A program made the translations under genes and the position numbers. Source: an uncultured Rhodospirillales bacterium (lineage in GTDB: Bacteria > Pseudomonadota > Alphaproteobacteria > Acetobacterales > Acetobacteraceae). Taken from it: a stretch of 55,995 nt of DNA. The DNA lies in the NCBI GenBank assembly GCA_903835235.1, contig CAILMF010000025.1, forward strand, positions 1 to 55,995, given 5' to 3'. The notes below the pieces were generated by a model. The model did no database searches. It worked only from the letters and a program-made list of their open reading frames with translations, and had not been told where the DNA came from. Shown here piece by piece: positions 1 through 9,147 of the stretch. Position 1 is the stretch's first letter. The number at the start of each line of letters is the position of its first letter.

Positions 1-920
1 CCCACGCCGCTGCCGCCGCCGCCCTGGCCGAGGCAGAAGCCGCGCTGCGCCAGGGCATCGAGGCCCGGCGCGGCGCCGATGCCAGCTTTGCCGCCGCCCG
101 CGAAGCCCAGCTGCGCGCCCAGGCCGCCACCGAGCAGGCCGAGGCCGCCGCCGAGGCGGTGGAGGAGCGCGTGGTCGAGCGCCTGGGCGAAAACGCCGAG
201 CTGCCGCCGCCGGAGGAATACTCCGACGCCGCCGAGGATCGCGCCCGCCGCAAGGTGGAACGCCTGGCGCGCGAGCGCGAGGAGATGGGCCCGGTCAACC
301 TGCGCGCCGAGGCCGAGCTGGAGGAGCTGGAAGCCCGCATCGGCGGCATCACCGGCGAACGCGACGAGATCACCACCGCCATCGCCAAGCTGCGGGGGTC
401 CATCGGCAACCTGAACCGCGAGGGCCGGGAGCGACTCCGAGAGGTCTTCAACCGGGTGGACCATGAGTTCCGCGGCCTGTTCGGCCGGCTGTTCGGCGGC
501 GGGCGGGCGCACCTGGCGCTGGTGGGCAGCGATGACCCGCTGGAGGCGGGCTTGGAGATCTTCGCGGAGCCGCCGGGCAAGAAGCTTTCGGCGCTGTCGC
601 TGCTGAGCGGCGGCGAGCAGGCGCTGACGGCGCTGTCGCTCATTTTCGCGGTGTTCCGCTGCCAGCCGGCCCCCGTCTGCGTGCTGGACGAGGTGGATGC
701 GCCGCTGGACGACGCCAATGTGGAGCGGCTGTGCGACCTGCTGGACCACATGGCGCTGGAAGGCGGCACGCGCTTCCTGATCATCACCCACCATCCGCTG
801 ACCATGGCGCGGATGCATCGGCTGTACGGCGTGACCATGCAGGAACGCGGCGTCTCCCGCCTGCTCAGCGTGGACCTCAGCCGGGCGGTGGAACTGGCGG
901 AGGGGCCGGCGCCGGCATGA
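1..920 (+). CDS. smc: Chromosome segregation protein SMC, C-terminal part (5' end outside window)
   Basis: This is the C-terminal third of an SMC ATPase, the coiled-coil protein that compacts and segregates chromosomes. The reading frame is open from the left edge. The first ~130 codons are a charged coiled coil rich in Glu, Arg and Ala. The C-terminal head follows with the ABC signature [15 protein letters not shown] and the Walker B/D-loop [16 protein letters not shown], then an HHPLTM switch segment. The Walker A motif lies in the missing N-terminus. The stop is TGA at 918-920, 18 bp from the convergent hydrolase gene. Identification is firm; the protein is partial only because the window starts inside it. 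Confidence 0.96.
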   Translation, partial: HAAAAAALAEAEAALRQGIEARRGADASFAAAREAQLRAQAATEQAEAAAEAVEERVVERLGENAELPPPEEYSDAAEDRARRKVERLAREREEMGPVNLRAEAELEELEARIGGITGERDEITTAIAKLRGSIGNLNREGRERLREVFNRVDHEFRGLFGRLFGGGRAHLALVGSDDPLEAGLEIFAEPPGKKLSALSLLSGGEQALTALSLIFAVFRCQPAPVCVLDEVDAPLDDANVERLCDLLDHMALEGGTRFLIITHHPLTMARMHRLYGVTMQERGVSRLLSVDLSRAVELAEGPAPA

Positions 921-938
921 GCCTGCGGCAGCCAGCCG

Positions 939-1922
939 TCAGCGCAGCTTCTCCGAAAAGAACCGCGTCACCACGGCGTTGAACTCGCGGTGCATCGCCG
1001 CGCGGTCCAGCCCCGGCGGGTCGATGCAGATTTCCGGCACCGCCGCCAGCATGGCCGGTGGGCAGGGCGCCAGGAAGGCGTAGTGGCCGGCGAGGGGGAT
1101 CTCGGCGTGCAGCGGTGGGTTGGGCAGGGCGTAGCGCACCTGCTCGGCGTGCCAGGGGTGCATCAGCACCTCGTCCTGCCGGCCGCGCCACAGCTGCACC
1201 GGCATGTCCAGGCTGGCCAGGCCATTGGGCACGAACACGTAGCCGAATGCCGGCGCCGCCAGCACCAGCGCGCGCAGCCGGCGGTCATGCGTCCAGGCGA
1301 TCGGCCCCTGCGGCAGCCGGTCTCCGGGGCGGCCCAGGCGGCAGCTGTTGTCGCCCGGCTGCACGGTGCAGTGCAGCGCAACCCGCCGCAGGTCCGGCAC
1401 GCCGCCGGCCGCCACCAGCACGGTGAAGCCGCCGGCGGAGAAGCCGAAGCCGCCGATGCGGCCGGCATCCACCTTGCCGCGCTCGGCCCAGGCGCCCAGC
1501 AGCCAGTCCAGCGCCAGGTGGTATTGTCGCGGCCGCAGGATGAAGCCCCGGGCGGTGCCGGAAAGCGAGGGGTCGTCGGTGCTGTCGCCCGGATGGGTCA
1601 GCGCGGCGGCGACGAAGCCGGCCTCGGCCAGGGCCTGGGCGGTGTCGTGGTGATTGCTCAGGCTGCCGCCGCTGCCATGGCTGATCAGCACCAGCGGCAG
1701 GCCGGAACCACGCAGCGGCGCATCCGGCGCCACCGGCATCACATAGGGGCCGAAGCGCTGCGGCGAGGGCGTGGCATCCGTGGGGTACCAGATCGCCAGC
1801 TCAATCGGCGCGCCCTCCGGGTCGGCCACGACGGCCAGCTGGAAGCCGACCGCGGCCCGCCCCGGCGCGGCACCCAGGGCCGCCAGCAACATCAGCAGGG
1901 CGGGCAGCAGCAGGCGGGGCAT
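939..1922 (-). CDS. Secreted alpha/beta hydrolase, dienelactone hydrolase / PAF-acetylhydrolase-like
   Basis: This predicted exported hydrolase has 327 aa. Residues 1-24 form a signal peptide (leucine-rich core, AAPGRAA end). The nucleophile elbow GFSAGG places Ser at residue 162, the oxyanion segment is SHGSGGS near residue 81, and the probable acid and base are in WRGRQDE and LAGHYAF near the C-terminus. Layout and length fit the predicted dienelactone hydrolases related to platelet-activating-factor acetylhydrolases, which cleave esters; the substrate is unknown. The ATG at 1922 is chosen because the signal peptide begins there. The gene is divergent from the TetR gene, with 66 bp between starts, so TetR control is plausible. 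Confidence 0.85.
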   Translation of the reverse strand: MPRLLLPALLMLLAALGAAPGRAAVGFQLAVVADPEGAPIELAIWYPTDATPSPQRFGPYVMPVAPDAPLRGSGLPLVLISHGSGGSLSNHHDTAQALAEAGFVAAALTHPGDSTDDPSLSGTARGFILRPRQYHLALDWLLGAWAERGKVDAGRIGGFGFSAGGFTVLVAAGGVPDLRRVALHCTVQPGDNSCRLGRPGDRLPQGPIAWTHDRRLRALVLAAPAFGYVFVPNGLASLDMPVQLWRGRQDEVLMHPWHAEQVRYALPNPPLHAEIPLAGHYAFLAPCPPAMLAAVPEICIDPPGLDRAAMHREFNAVVTRFFSEKLR

Positions 1923-1965
1923 GGCAGGATTCACAACGGTTTCACCTGCATCATTGCGAGGCGGA

Positions 1966-1980
1966 GTTGGCAATGTCAAC
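1966..1980. promoter_or_regulatory. Candidate TetR operator
   Basis: GTTGGCAATGTCAAC is a 15-bp inverted repeat with one mismatched pair around a central A. It lies 8 bp before the tetR start codon and 43 bp from the start of the divergent hydrolase. A dyad here suits autorepression by the TetR protein. Location and symmetry are seen; the function is inferred. Confidence 0.42.
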
Positions 1981-1988
1981 ATGAGGCC

Positions 1989-2567
1989 ATGGCCCGACCC
2001 TACCACCATGGCGACCTGCGCGCCGCGCTGCTCGACGCTGCCCTGCGGGCGGTGGAGGCCGGCGGCCATGCCACGCTTTCCCTGCGCGAATTGGCCCAGG
2101 GGCTGGGGGTTTCCCACGCCGCGCCGTACCGGCACTTCGCCAACCGAGACGCGCTGCTGGCCGCGGTGGCCAATGCCGGCTTCGCCCGGCTGGCGGAGGC
2201 CTGGCTGGCGGCCTGGCAAGGCAGCGGGCCGAAGGCCGCCGCGCCGGCGGCACGGCTGCGGGTGGCGGCGCGGGCCTATATCGGCTTCGCCACGGAACGC
2301 CCGGCGCTGTTCCGGCTGATGTTCCAGGGCCCAGCGCCCCCGGGGGCGGAAGCTGCCTTCGCGGGGTTGCAGGCCACCGTCGCCGCCGCCCTGCCCGGCG
2401 CGGCGGAGGCGGTGGTGAAGGCCCGCACCATCGCCATGTGGTCGGCGCTGCACGGCTTCGCCTGGTTGTGCCTGGAAGGCCGCATCCGCCCGGCCATGCT
2501 GGGGCCGCTGCCGCCGGCGGCAATGCTGGAGGCGGTGCTGGACACCGCGCTGGGGCCGGCGGAGTAG
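1989..2567 (+). CDS. TetR/AcrR family transcriptional regulator
   Basis: A 192-aa one-component repressor. The N-terminal helix-turn-helix is clear (LSLRELAQGLGVSHAAPYRH, roughly residues 34-53), followed by the YRHFANRDALLAAV segment typical of TetR proteins. The C-terminal half resembles the TetR_C_33/WHG-type ligand domain (YIGFATERPALFRLMF). ATG at 1989 is the start that yields a normal TetR N-terminus (MARPYHHGDLRAALL); the longer upstream frame is antisense to the hydrolase. The stop is 3 bp before a possible GTG start of the ABC exporter, so the regulator probably controls that exporter and the divergent hydrolase. Confidence 0.9.
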   Translation: MARPYHHGDLRAALLDAALRAVEAGGHATLSLRELAQGLGVSHAAPYRHFANRDALLAAVANAGFARLAEAWLAAWQGSGPKAAAPAARLRVAARAYIGFATERPALFRLMFQGPAPPGAEAAFAGLQATVAAALPGAAEAVVKARTIAMWSALHGFAWLCLEGRIRPAMLGPLPPAAMLEAVLDTALGPAE

Positions 2568-2633
2568 ATCGTGATCGGCGCGCCGGCCGCAACCCGGGTT
2601 GACGCCGGGGCGGGGCTGGCGCGTTCTGCCGCA

Positions 2634-4496
2634 ATGCTGGTCCGCTTCATCGAGCGTTTCCTCAACCCCGTCGCCCCGCCCGGGGAGGCAGCCGCGCGGC
2701 TGCTCGGCCGGCCGGTGCCGCAGGCGCCGCCGCCACGGACGCTGCTGGGGTTCTATTGGCACTTCCTGGCCCAGGCGCGCGGCCTGGTGGTGGCCATGGT
2801 CGTGCTCGGCGCCCTGGTGGCGCTGGCGGATGCCGCCATTCCCGCCATGATCGGGCGGCTGGTGGCGCTGCTGGGGCAGCAGCGGCCGGAGACGCTGTGG
2901 GCCGAGGCCTGGCCGGCGCTGGTGACCATGGGCCTGATAATCCTGGCCCGGCCGCTGGCGATCACCGCGCAGAACCTGGTGCTGAACCAGGGGGTGAACC
3001 CGGCCTTCACCAGCATGATCCGCTGGCAGAGCCATTGGCATGTCATCCGCCAGGGCCTGCCCTTCTTCCAGGAGGATTTCTCCGGCCGCATCGCCAACCG
3101 GGTGATGCAGGCCGGCCCTGCCCTGCGGGAAAGCGTGGTCCAGGTGGTCAACGCGGTCTGGTACATTGTGGTCTATGGCGGTGCCGCCATTGGCCTGCTG
3201 GCCAGCGCGGATTGGCGGCTGGCGGCGCCTATCGTGGTGTGGTTCGGCTTCTACGCCGCCTGGCTGCGCTGGCTGGTGCCGCGCATGCGGGACCGCAGCC
3301 GCCGCGCCAGCGAACAGCGCAGCCAGCTCACCGGCCGCATCGTCGACAGCTACACCAACATCCAAACCGTGAAACTCTTCGCCCGTGCCAGCCAGGAAGA
3401 CGCCTTCGCCCGCGACGGGCTGCTGGGGCTGAACGCCGCCTTCCAGGCGCAGATGCGGCTGGTGACGCTGAACGGCGCGCTGCTTTCGGGCCTGAACGCG
3501 CTGCTGCTGGTGACCACCGCCACCACCGGGGTGTGGCTGTGGCGGCATGACGCCATCAGCCTGGCGGCGGTGGCCACGGCGCTGCCGCTGGCCTGGCAAC
3601 TGGCCAACATCTCCGGCTGGGTGGCGTTCAACGTCACCGCCATCTTCGAGAATATCGGCGTGGTGCAGGAAGCCATGGGCAGCATCGCGGTGCCGCCGAC
3701 CGCGCCGGACCCGCCCGGTGCCGTGCCGCTGGCCGCCCCGCATGGCGAGATCCGGTTCGACAACGTCACCTTCGGCTATGGCCGGGACGTCGGCGTGCTG
3801 CGCGGGCTGAACCTGGCGATCAAGCCGGGCGAGCGGGTGGGCCTGGTCGGCCATTCCGGCGCCGGCAAGTCCACCCTGGTGAACCTGCTGCTGGGCTTCT
3901 TCCAGCCGGAGGACGGGCGGATCACCGTGGATGGCCAGGATATCGGCGGCGTGACGCTGGAAAGCCTGCGCGCCGCCATCGGCGTGGTGACGCAGGACAC
4001 CGCGCTGCTGCACCGGAGCATCCGCGACAACATCCGCTACGGCCGGCCGGATGCCTCGGCCGAGATGGTGGCAGCCGCCGCCGCCCGCGCCCATGCCGCC
4101 GCCTTCATCGATGACCTGGCCGACTGGCGTGGCCGCACCGGCTACGACGCCCATGTCGGTGAACGTGGCGTGAAGCTTTCGGGCGGCCAGCGCCAGCGCA
4201 TCGCCATTGCCCGGGTGCTGCTGAAGGACGCGCCGATTTTGGTGCTGGACGAGGCGACTTCGGCGCTGGATTCGGAGGTCGAGGCCGCCATCCAGGAGCA
4301 ACTCGCAGAACTGATGGCCGGCAAGACCGTCATCGCCATCGCCCACCGGCTCTCCACCATCGCCCGGATGGACCGGCTGGTGGTGATGGAGCATGGCCAC
4401 ATCGTGGAACAGGGCACGCATGACGGGCTGCTGGCGCAGAACGGCGTCTATGCCCGGCTGTGGCGGCAGCAATCCGGCGCCTTCGCAGAGGCTTAA
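2634..4496 (+). CDS. ABC exporter, fused permease-ATPase
   Basis: A half-transporter of about 620 aa, expected to homodimerise in the inner membrane. Roughly residues 40-330 hold the six-helix type-1 exporter domain. The ATPase follows with Walker A GHSGAGKST, Q-loop GVVTQDTALLH, signature LSGGQ, Walker B ILVLDEATSALD and switch histidine AHRLST, so it should be active. Substrate is unknown; pairing with TetR suggests a drug or lipid. An in-frame GTG at 2571, 3 bp after the tetR stop and preceded by GGAG, would add 21 residues and couple translation; I prefer ATG 2634 because family members begin near MLVRFIERFLNP. Confidence 0.9.
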   Translation: MLVRFIERFLNPVAPPGEAAARLLGRPVPQAPPPRTLLGFYWHFLAQARGLVVAMVVLGALVALADAAIPAMIGRLVALLGQQRPETLWAEAWPALVTMGLIILARPLAITAQNLVLNQGVNPAFTSMIRWQSHWHVIRQGLPFFQEDFSGRIANRVMQAGPALRESVVQVVNAVWYIVVYGGAAIGLLASADWRLAAPIVVWFGFYAAWLRWLVPRMRDRSRRASEQRSQLTGRIVDSYTNIQTVKLFARASQEDAFARDGLLGLNAAFQAQMRLVTLNGALLSGLNALLLVTTATTGVWLWRHDAISLAAVATALPLAWQLANISGWVAFNVTAIFENIGVVQEAMGSIAVPPTAPDPPGAVPLAAPHGEIRFDNVTFGYGRDVGVLRGLNLAIKPGERVGLVGHSGAGKSTLVNLLLGFFQPEDGRITVDGQDIGGVTLESLRAAIGVVTQDTALLHRSIRDNIRYGRPDASAEMVAAAAARAHAAAFIDDLADWRGRTGYDAHVGERGVKLSGGQRQRIAIARVLLKDAPILVLDEATSALDSEVEAAIQEQLAELMAGKTVIAIAHRLSTIARMDRLVVMEHGHIVEQGTHDGLLAQNGVYARLWRQQSGAFAEA

Positions 4497-4533
4497 GCGG
4501 AGGATTAACCAGCACGGGGGCAGGGTAGCAACC

Positions 4534-6321
4534 ATGCCTCTAGATACCTCGCCGGACGCTGCCCACCTGCCCGATGGCCTGATGGCCGCCCTGGCCGACC
4601 ACGAGGCCGGCCGCATCGCCGAGGCCGAGGCGGCCTATCGCGCGATCCTCGCCGCCGACCCGATGCAGGGCCAGGCGCTCTACCTCTACGGCATGCTGGC
4701 GTTGCAGGGTGGCCGGCTGGCGGAGGCGACCAGCCTGCTGTCCCGCGCCGCCCAGGCCCGGCCCGACCACGCGGAAACCCGCTTCGCCCTGGGCAATGCC
4801 CTGTGGCAGCAGCGCGACAAGCCCGGCGCCATCGCCGCCTGGCAGCAGGCGCTGGAACGCGACGGCACCCTGCTGGGCGCAGTGCTGAACCTGGCCAAGG
4901 CGCGGGCCGACAGCGGCGACTACGGCGCCACGGTGGCGCTGTGCCATGAGGCCACGCGGATCGCCCCCTTCGACGCCAGCGCCCATGCCGCGCTGGGCGC
5001 CGCCTTGCTGGGCGGCAGCCAGCCGGAAGCGGCGGTGCGCGCCGCCGACACCGCGCTGGACCTGGCCCCGGACCTGGCGGAGGCGCATTTCCTGCGCGGC
5101 ACCGCGCTGAAGCAGTTGGGCAAGCTGGCCGAGGCCGCCGCCGCGCTGGGCCGCGCCGCCGCACTGGCACCGCGCCACGCCCAGGCGCTGCTGAACCTGG
5201 GCAATGCCGAGCTGGCGCTGGGCAACCCCACGGCGGCCGAGCAGCATTGCCGCGCCGCCCTGGCCGCCGACCCGCGGCTGGCGGAGGCGCATGCCAGCCT
5301 GGGCTGCCTGCTGACCAATACCGGCCGCCTGCCGGAAGCCATGGCCGCCTGCCGCGAGGCCCTGGCGCTGAAGCCGGACTTTGCCGAGGCGCATTGGAAC
5401 CTGGGCATCGCCCAGCTGCTGGGCGGCGACCTGCCGGCCGGCTTTGCCGAATACGAATGGCGCAAGCGCCACCCCGCCCACGCGCAGGAATTCCGCCGCC
5501 TGCCCCAGCCGGAATGGCAGGGCGAGCCGCTGGAGGACCGCACCCTGCTGGTGCTGGCCGAGCAGGGCCTGGGCGATGCCGTCATGTTCGCCCGCTTCCT
5601 GGCGCTGCTGGCGGCGCGTGGCGCCCGGGTGGTGCTGGCCTGCGACAAGCGCCTGCTGCCACTGCTGGCCGCCGCCCCCGGCGTGGCCCGCGCCGTGCCG
5701 CGCGACCGCCCGCTGCCGGAATGCGACCTGTGGGTGGACCAGATGAGCCTGCCGCACCGGCTGGGCACCACGCTGGCGAGCATTCCCGCCGCCGAGGGCT
5801 ATCTGCGCCCGGACCCTGCCCGAGTCGCAGCCTGGGAGGCCAGGCTGCCGAAGCGCCGCGCCGGCGCCCGGCGGATCGGCCTGGCCTGGGCCGGCAACCC
5901 GCTGCATTCCAACGACGCCAACCGGTCCTGCCCCGCCGCCGAGCTGCGGGCGTTGACCGGCATGGCCGGGGATGACTTCGTCAGCCTGCAGGTCGGCCCG
6001 GCCGCGGCGGAGGCCCGCTCGATCGGCGTGGCGGACCATTCCGCGGGCCTCACCGACTTCGCGGAAACCGCGGCCCTGCTGGCGGGACTCGACGTGGTGG
6101 TGACGGTGGACACTTCGGTGGCGCACGTGGCGGGCGCGCTGGGCCGGCCGGTCTGGCTGATGCTGCCGCAGGCGCCGGATTGGCGCTGGCTGCTGGGCCG
6201 CGGCGACAGCCCCTGGTACGCCAGCGCAAGGCTGTTCCGGCAGCCCGCGCCAGGGGATTGGGCCGCCGTTGTGGCCGCCATTGCCACCGCCCTGGCCACG
6301 GAACCATCAGCGCTATATTGA
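4534..6321 (+). CDS. TPR protein with C-terminal GT9-like glycosyltransferase domain
   Basis: A 595-aa protein. Residues ~10-310 are degenerate 34-residue TPR repeats (recurrent DxxxAxAHxxLG and AEAHWNLG-type segments). The C-terminal ~280 residues resemble heptosyltransferase-like GT9 domains: ADRTLLV-type beta strand with EQGLGDAVMFARF, RRIGLAWAGNPLH, and VVVTVDTSVAHVAGALGRPV followed by PDWRWLLGR and SPWY. Such TPR-GT proteins are common in Acetobacteraceae and are assumed to glycosylate proteins or envelope glycans; no acceptor is known. ATG 4534 gives the first TPR; the upstream frame overlaps the ABC gene antisensibly. No signal peptide is seen, so it is probably cytoplasmic. Confidence 0.85.
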   Translation: MPLDTSPDAAHLPDGLMAALADHEAGRIAEAEAAYRAILAADPMQGQALYLYGMLALQGGRLAEATSLLSRAAQARPDHAETRFALGNALWQQRDKPGAIAAWQQALERDGTLLGAVLNLAKARADSGDYGATVALCHEATRIAPFDASAHAALGAALLGGSQPEAAVRAADTALDLAPDLAEAHFLRGTALKQLGKLAEAAAALGRAAALAPRHAQALLNLGNAELALGNPTAAEQHCRAALAADPRLAEAHASLGCLLTNTGRLPEAMAACREALALKPDFAEAHWNLGIAQLLGGDLPAGFAEYEWRKRHPAHAQEFRRLPQPEWQGEPLEDRTLLVLAEQGLGDAVMFARFLALLAARGARVVLACDKRLLPLLAAAPGVARAVPRDRPLPECDLWVDQMSLPHRLGTTLASIPAAEGYLRPDPARVAAWEARLPKRRAGARRIGLAWAGNPLHSNDANRSCPAAELRALTGMAGDDFVSLQVGPAAAEARSIGVADHSAGLTDFAETAALLAGLDVVVTVDTSVAHVAGALGRPVWLMLPQAPDWRWLLGRGDSPWYASARLFRQPAPGDWAAVVAAIATALATEPSALY

Positions 6322-6386
6322 CACCCCGTCATCACCGCCTTAGGAGCCGCCTGCCTTCCGGCGGGTGACCGCGGGGGAGCAGGGTA

Positions 6387-6677
6387 TTGAACGAGCGCGA
6401 CGGTTTCGAACGGCGTTTGCAGGAAGCCCGGGCCAAGCGAGGCCTGGACAAGCCTGCGGACGGCCAGAAGGGCCTTCCCGCGGGTTCCTGGGGGGTCGGC
6501 TTCCGAGCCGGCATCGAGGTTGTGTCGGCCCTGGCGGTCGGCGTGGGCGTCGGTGTTGGACTGGACCGCTGGCTTGGCACCTGGCCTTGGCTCTTCCTGC
6601 TGTTCTTCGTCGTGGGTGCCGTCGCCGGCGTGTTGAACGTGTACCGCATGTTCAGCCCTCCCCGGCGCAGGCCATGA
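6387..6677 (+). CDS. atpI: ATP synthase accessory protein I
   Basis: A 96-aa small membrane protein heading the F0 operon. It has a charged N-terminus (~45 residues) and two hydrophobic helices with the glycine-rich signature VGVGVGVGLDRWLGTWPW, then FLLFFVVGAVAGVLNVYRM, as in AtpI proteins that assist c-ring assembly. The start is TTG, preceded by GGGGGAGCAGGG 5-13 bp upstream; the rare start may keep its level low relative to the structural subunits. It lies 33 bp before atpB. Confidence 0.92.
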   Translation: MNERDGFERRLQEARAKRGLDKPADGQKGLPAGSWGVGFRAGIEVVSALAVGVGVGVGLDRWLGTWPWLFLLFFVVGAVAGVLNVYRMFSPPRRRP

Positions 6678-6710
6678 CCGCAGAGACTGAACCAGACCGG
6701 AGAGCCGCAC

Positions 6711-7466
6711 GTGGCCGCTGAGGGCAAAGCCATCGACGCACTGCACCAGTTCCAACTGGCGCCCGTGCTGGGTGAATTCGGCGAACAGTACATGTTCAGC
6801 CAGTCGGCCCTGTTCATGGTGGCCGCGGTCGTCTGCATCACCGCGCTGATGGTGCTGGGCATGGCGCGCGGCGCCGTGGTGCCGGGCCGGCTGCAATCCC
6901 TGGCGGAAGCCAGCTACGAATTCGTGCACGACCTAGTGGTCGGCCAGGTGGGCGACGAGGGCAAGAAGTTCTTCCCCTTCGTGTTCTGCCTGTTCATGTT
7001 CGTGCTGTTCGGCAACCTGCTGGGCCTGATCCCCTACGCCTTCACCTTCACCAGCCACATCGCGGTCACCTTCGCGCTGGCCGCCCTGGTGTTCGTGCTG
7101 GTGACCATCGTCGGCCTGGTGATCCACGGCACCCACTTCTTCAGCTACTTCTTCCCGGAAGGCGCGCCGAAGCTGCTGGCCCCGCTGATCATCCCGATCG
7201 AGATCATCTCCTACCTGTCGCGCCCGGTCAGCCTGAGCGTCCGTCTGTTCGCCAACATGGTGGCCGGGCACGTCATGCTGATCGTCTTCGCCACCTTCGT
7301 GGTGATGATCGGCTCGGCCGGCGTCATCGGCTACTTCGGTGCCGTGCTGCCGCTGGCCATCAACGTCATCCTGGTCGGGTTCGAACTGCTGGTGGCCTTC
7401 CTGCAGGCCTATGTGTTCGCCATCCTGACCAGCATCTACCTGCACGACGCGGTGCACCTGCACTAA
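6711..7466 (+). CDS. atpB: F0F1 ATP synthase subunit a
   Basis: Subunit a of 251 aa, the stator half-channel for protons. Multiple hydrophobic helices are evident. The essential arginine is Arg178 in [16 protein letters not shown], and the last helix carries [18 protein letters not shown], the canonical subunit a C-terminus. The start is GTG (6711), with GGAGAGCC upstream. It is followed 44 bp later by atpE. Confident by motif and operon position. Confidence 0.97.
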   Translation: MAAEGKAIDALHQFQLAPVLGEFGEQYMFSQSALFMVAAVVCITALMVLGMARGAVVPGRLQSLAEASYEFVHDLVVGQVGDEGKKFFPFVFCLFMFVLFGNLLGLIPYAFTFTSHIAVTFALAALVFVLVTIVGLVIHGTHFFSYFFPEGAPKLLAPLIIPIEIISYLSRPVSLSVRLFANMVAGHVMLIVFATFVVMIGSAGVIGYFGAVLPLAINVILVGFELLVAFLQAYVFAILTSIYLHDAVHLH

Positions 7467-7510
7467 CTCGGCACGCCACCCTCTTCAAATCCCGACGAAA
7501 GGACACTGTC

Positions 7511-7735
7511 ATGGAAGTTGCAGCCGCGAAGGCCCTCGGGGCCGGTCTGGCCGTTATCGCGCTCGCCGGCGTTGGCATCGGCATCGGCAACATCTTCTCC
7601 GCGCTGGTCACCAGCGTGGCGCGCAACCCGGGCGCCCGCGACGCGGTCTTCCCGCTGGGCATCCTGGGCTTCGCCCTGACGGAAGCCGTGGCGCTGTTCG
7701 CCCTGCTGATCGCCTTCCTCATCCTGTTCGCCTGA
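7511..7735 (+). CDS. atpE: F0F1 ATP synthase subunit c
   Basis: The c-ring proteolipid, 74 aa, with two transmembrane helices. The first contains the GxGxGxG packing motif ([12 protein letters not shown]), the polar loop is ARNPGARD, and the second helix holds the proton-binding Glu58 in [10 protein letters not shown]. No sodium-type Gln/Ser-Thr ligand set is apparent, so a proton ring is expected. A good ribosome site (AAAGGA, 8 bp before ATG) and a downstream hairpin suit the higher stoichiometry of this subunit. Confidence 0.97.
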   Translation: MEVAAAKALGAGLAVIALAGVGIGIGNIFSALVTSVARNPGARDAVFPLGILGFALTEAVALFALLIAFLILFA

Positions 7736-7816
7736 TTTTACGCCCTCAGGCGCCGGGCGCGGCCATCCGGCCGCTTGGCTTACGCCGAACAATCGGCGGC
7801 CGCCATTCGGCGGCTC

Positions 7817-7839
7817 GGTTCGCGGCCTGGCCGCGAACC
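7817..7839 (+). promoter_or_regulatory. Intercistronic hairpin between atpE and atpF'
   Basis: GGTTCGCGGCC-T-GGCCGCGAACC is a perfect 11-bp inverted repeat about a single central T, inside the unusually long 176-bp gap between atpE and atpF'. No U-run follows, so it is unlikely to be a full terminator. By analogy with other atp operons it may stabilise the atpE end of the message or partly attenuate read-through. The palindrome is seen; the role is inferred. Confidence 0.45.
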
Positions 7840-7911
7840 GGTAGCACTGGTTCTTCTGCCCGAGGGGCGCGGCTTGTGTCGCGCCCTTTCGCGCATTTAC
7901 AGGAGACGGGT

Positions 7912-8508
7912 ATGAGCAAGAGCCTCCGGCTCGCCGCCCTCACCGCGCTGGCCTTGCTGCCGGCGGCGGGGAGCTTTGCGGCCGAGCACGAAGAGCACGC
8001 CGGCGGCATGCCGCAGCTGCGCTTCGACGATCCCTACCTGGTCGCCCAGGTGTTCTGGCTGCTGGCGATCTTCGCCCTGCTGTACGTGCTGATGGCCGGC
8101 TTCGCGCTGCCGCGTGTGGCCAAGGTGCTGGAAGCCCGGCGCAGCCGCATCGACGGTGACCTGGAGGCCGCCCGCGCCGCCAAGGACCGCGCCGATGCCG
8201 CCATGGCCGACCACCGCAGCGCCACCGCCCGCGCCCGTGCCGAGGCCCAAGCCCAGGTTGCCACCGCCGTGGCCCGCGCCCAGGAAGAACTGGCCGTGAA
8301 GACCGAGGCGATGAACGCCAAGCTGGCGCAGCAGATCGAGGCCGCCGAGGCCCAGATCGCCGCCGCCCGCGGTGCCGCCATGGGCGCGCTGCGCCAGGTT
8401 TCCGCGGATACCGCGGCGGCCGTGGTGGCCCGCATCGCCGGCGGGGCCGACCGTGGCCTGGTGGATGCGGCGGTCGACCGCGAACTCAGCGCCCGGGGGC
8501 ATGCCTGA
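7912..8508 (+). CDS. atpG: F0F1 ATP synthase subunit b' (peripheral stalk)
   Basis: A 198-aa b'-type subunit. Residues 1-22 form a leader-like hydrophobic segment (LRLAALTALALLPAAGSFA), a short charged stretch follows, then one membrane helix (VAQVFWLLAIFALLYVLMAG, ~44-63) and a long Ala/Arg/Glu-rich coiled coil. The duplicated b/b' pair is characteristic of alphaproteobacteria and phototrophs. ATG 7912 is chosen over one 36 bp upstream because ACAGGAGACGG sits immediately before it. The stop overlaps the atpF start by one base (TGATG). Confidence 0.93.
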   Translation: MSKSLRLAALTALALLPAAGSFAAEHEEHAGGMPQLRFDDPYLVAQVFWLLAIFALLYVLMAGFALPRVAKVLEARRSRIDGDLEAARAAKDRADAAMADHRSATARARAEAQAQVATAVARAQEELAVKTEAMNAKLAQQIEAAEAQIAAARGAAMGALRQVSADTAAAVVARIAGGADRGLVDAAVDRELSARGHA

Positions 8509-9005
8509 TGGAACACCTGCTCAGCGACCCGCATGTCTGGGAAGCCGTCAGCTTCGTGCTGTTCTTCCTGCTGCTGGGCAAGACCATCTGGTCCAAGCTG
8601 ACCGGCGCGCTGGATGCACGTGGCGAGGCGGTGAAGGCCGAGCTGGCCGAAGCCTCCCGCCTCAGGACCGAGGCCGAGGCCATGCTGCGCCAGGCGGAAG
8701 CCGACCGCACCGCGGCGCTGGCCGAAGCCCAGCAGATGCTGGACCGCGCCCGGGCCGAAGCGGTCCGCGTGGCCGAGGCCGCCGGCGTGGAAGCCGAAGC
8801 CGCGGCCAAGCGCCGCGAGCGCATGGCCATGGACCGCATCGCCTCGGCGGAAGCCGGCGCGATTGCCGAAGTGCGCAACGCCGCGGCCGAGATCGCCACC
8901 GCGGCGGCCCGCGCCGTGATCACCCAGCAGCTGGACGCCAATGCCGATGCCCAGCTGATCGACCGCGCCGTGGCGGAACTGCCGACCGCGCTGCGCGCCG
9001 CCTGA
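8508..9005 (+). CDS. atpF: F0F1 ATP synthase subunit b
   Basis: The second peripheral-stalk subunit, 165 aa. It has one N-terminal membrane helix (WEAVSFVLFFLLLGKTIW), then a coiled coil from ~residue 30 to 150 rich in Ala, Glu and Arg that should pair with b'. Translation is coupled to atpF' by TGATG. It is the last gene of the F0 operon; the F1 genes are absent here, as expected where they form a separate operon. Confidence 0.95.
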   Translation: MEHLLSDPHVWEAVSFVLFFLLLGKTIWSKLTGALDARGEAVKAELAEASRLRTEAEAMLRQAEADRTAALAEAQQMLDRARAEAVRVAEAAGVEAEAAAKRRERMAMDRIASAEAGAIAEVRNAAAEIATAAARAVITQQLDANADAQLIDRAVAELPTALRAA

Positions 9006-9030
9006 ACCGGGCCCCAGGGCCGGAGCAGGG

Positions 9031-9054
9031 AACGGGGACCTTCGGGTCCCCGTT
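9031..9054 (+). terminator. UUCG-capped terminator of the F0 operon
   Basis: AACGGGGACC-TTCG-GGTCCCCGTT forms a perfect 10-bp stem with a C(UUCG)G tetraloop, 25 bp after the atpF stop, followed by the short pyrimidine-rich CTCAATTCT. UUCG loops closed by C-G are the most stable and common terminator loops. The U-run is poor, as often in high-GC genomes. Confidence 0.85.
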
Positions 9055-9147
9055 CTCAATTCTGCGGCTCGCCCCCCGGCGCCGTTATCGTTTACGGCGG
9101 CATCGTTCTTCCGTAGCCTCTCCCCGGGGAAGCAACCTCGGGAGAAC

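Noticed and set aside
939-4616. A 1225-codon open frame on the minus strand through the TetR and ABC genes
   Set aside because: Only the part below 1922 is protein-like; the rest is low-complexity His/Gln/Gly-rich antisense of genes with clear motifs, an artefact of high GC3.
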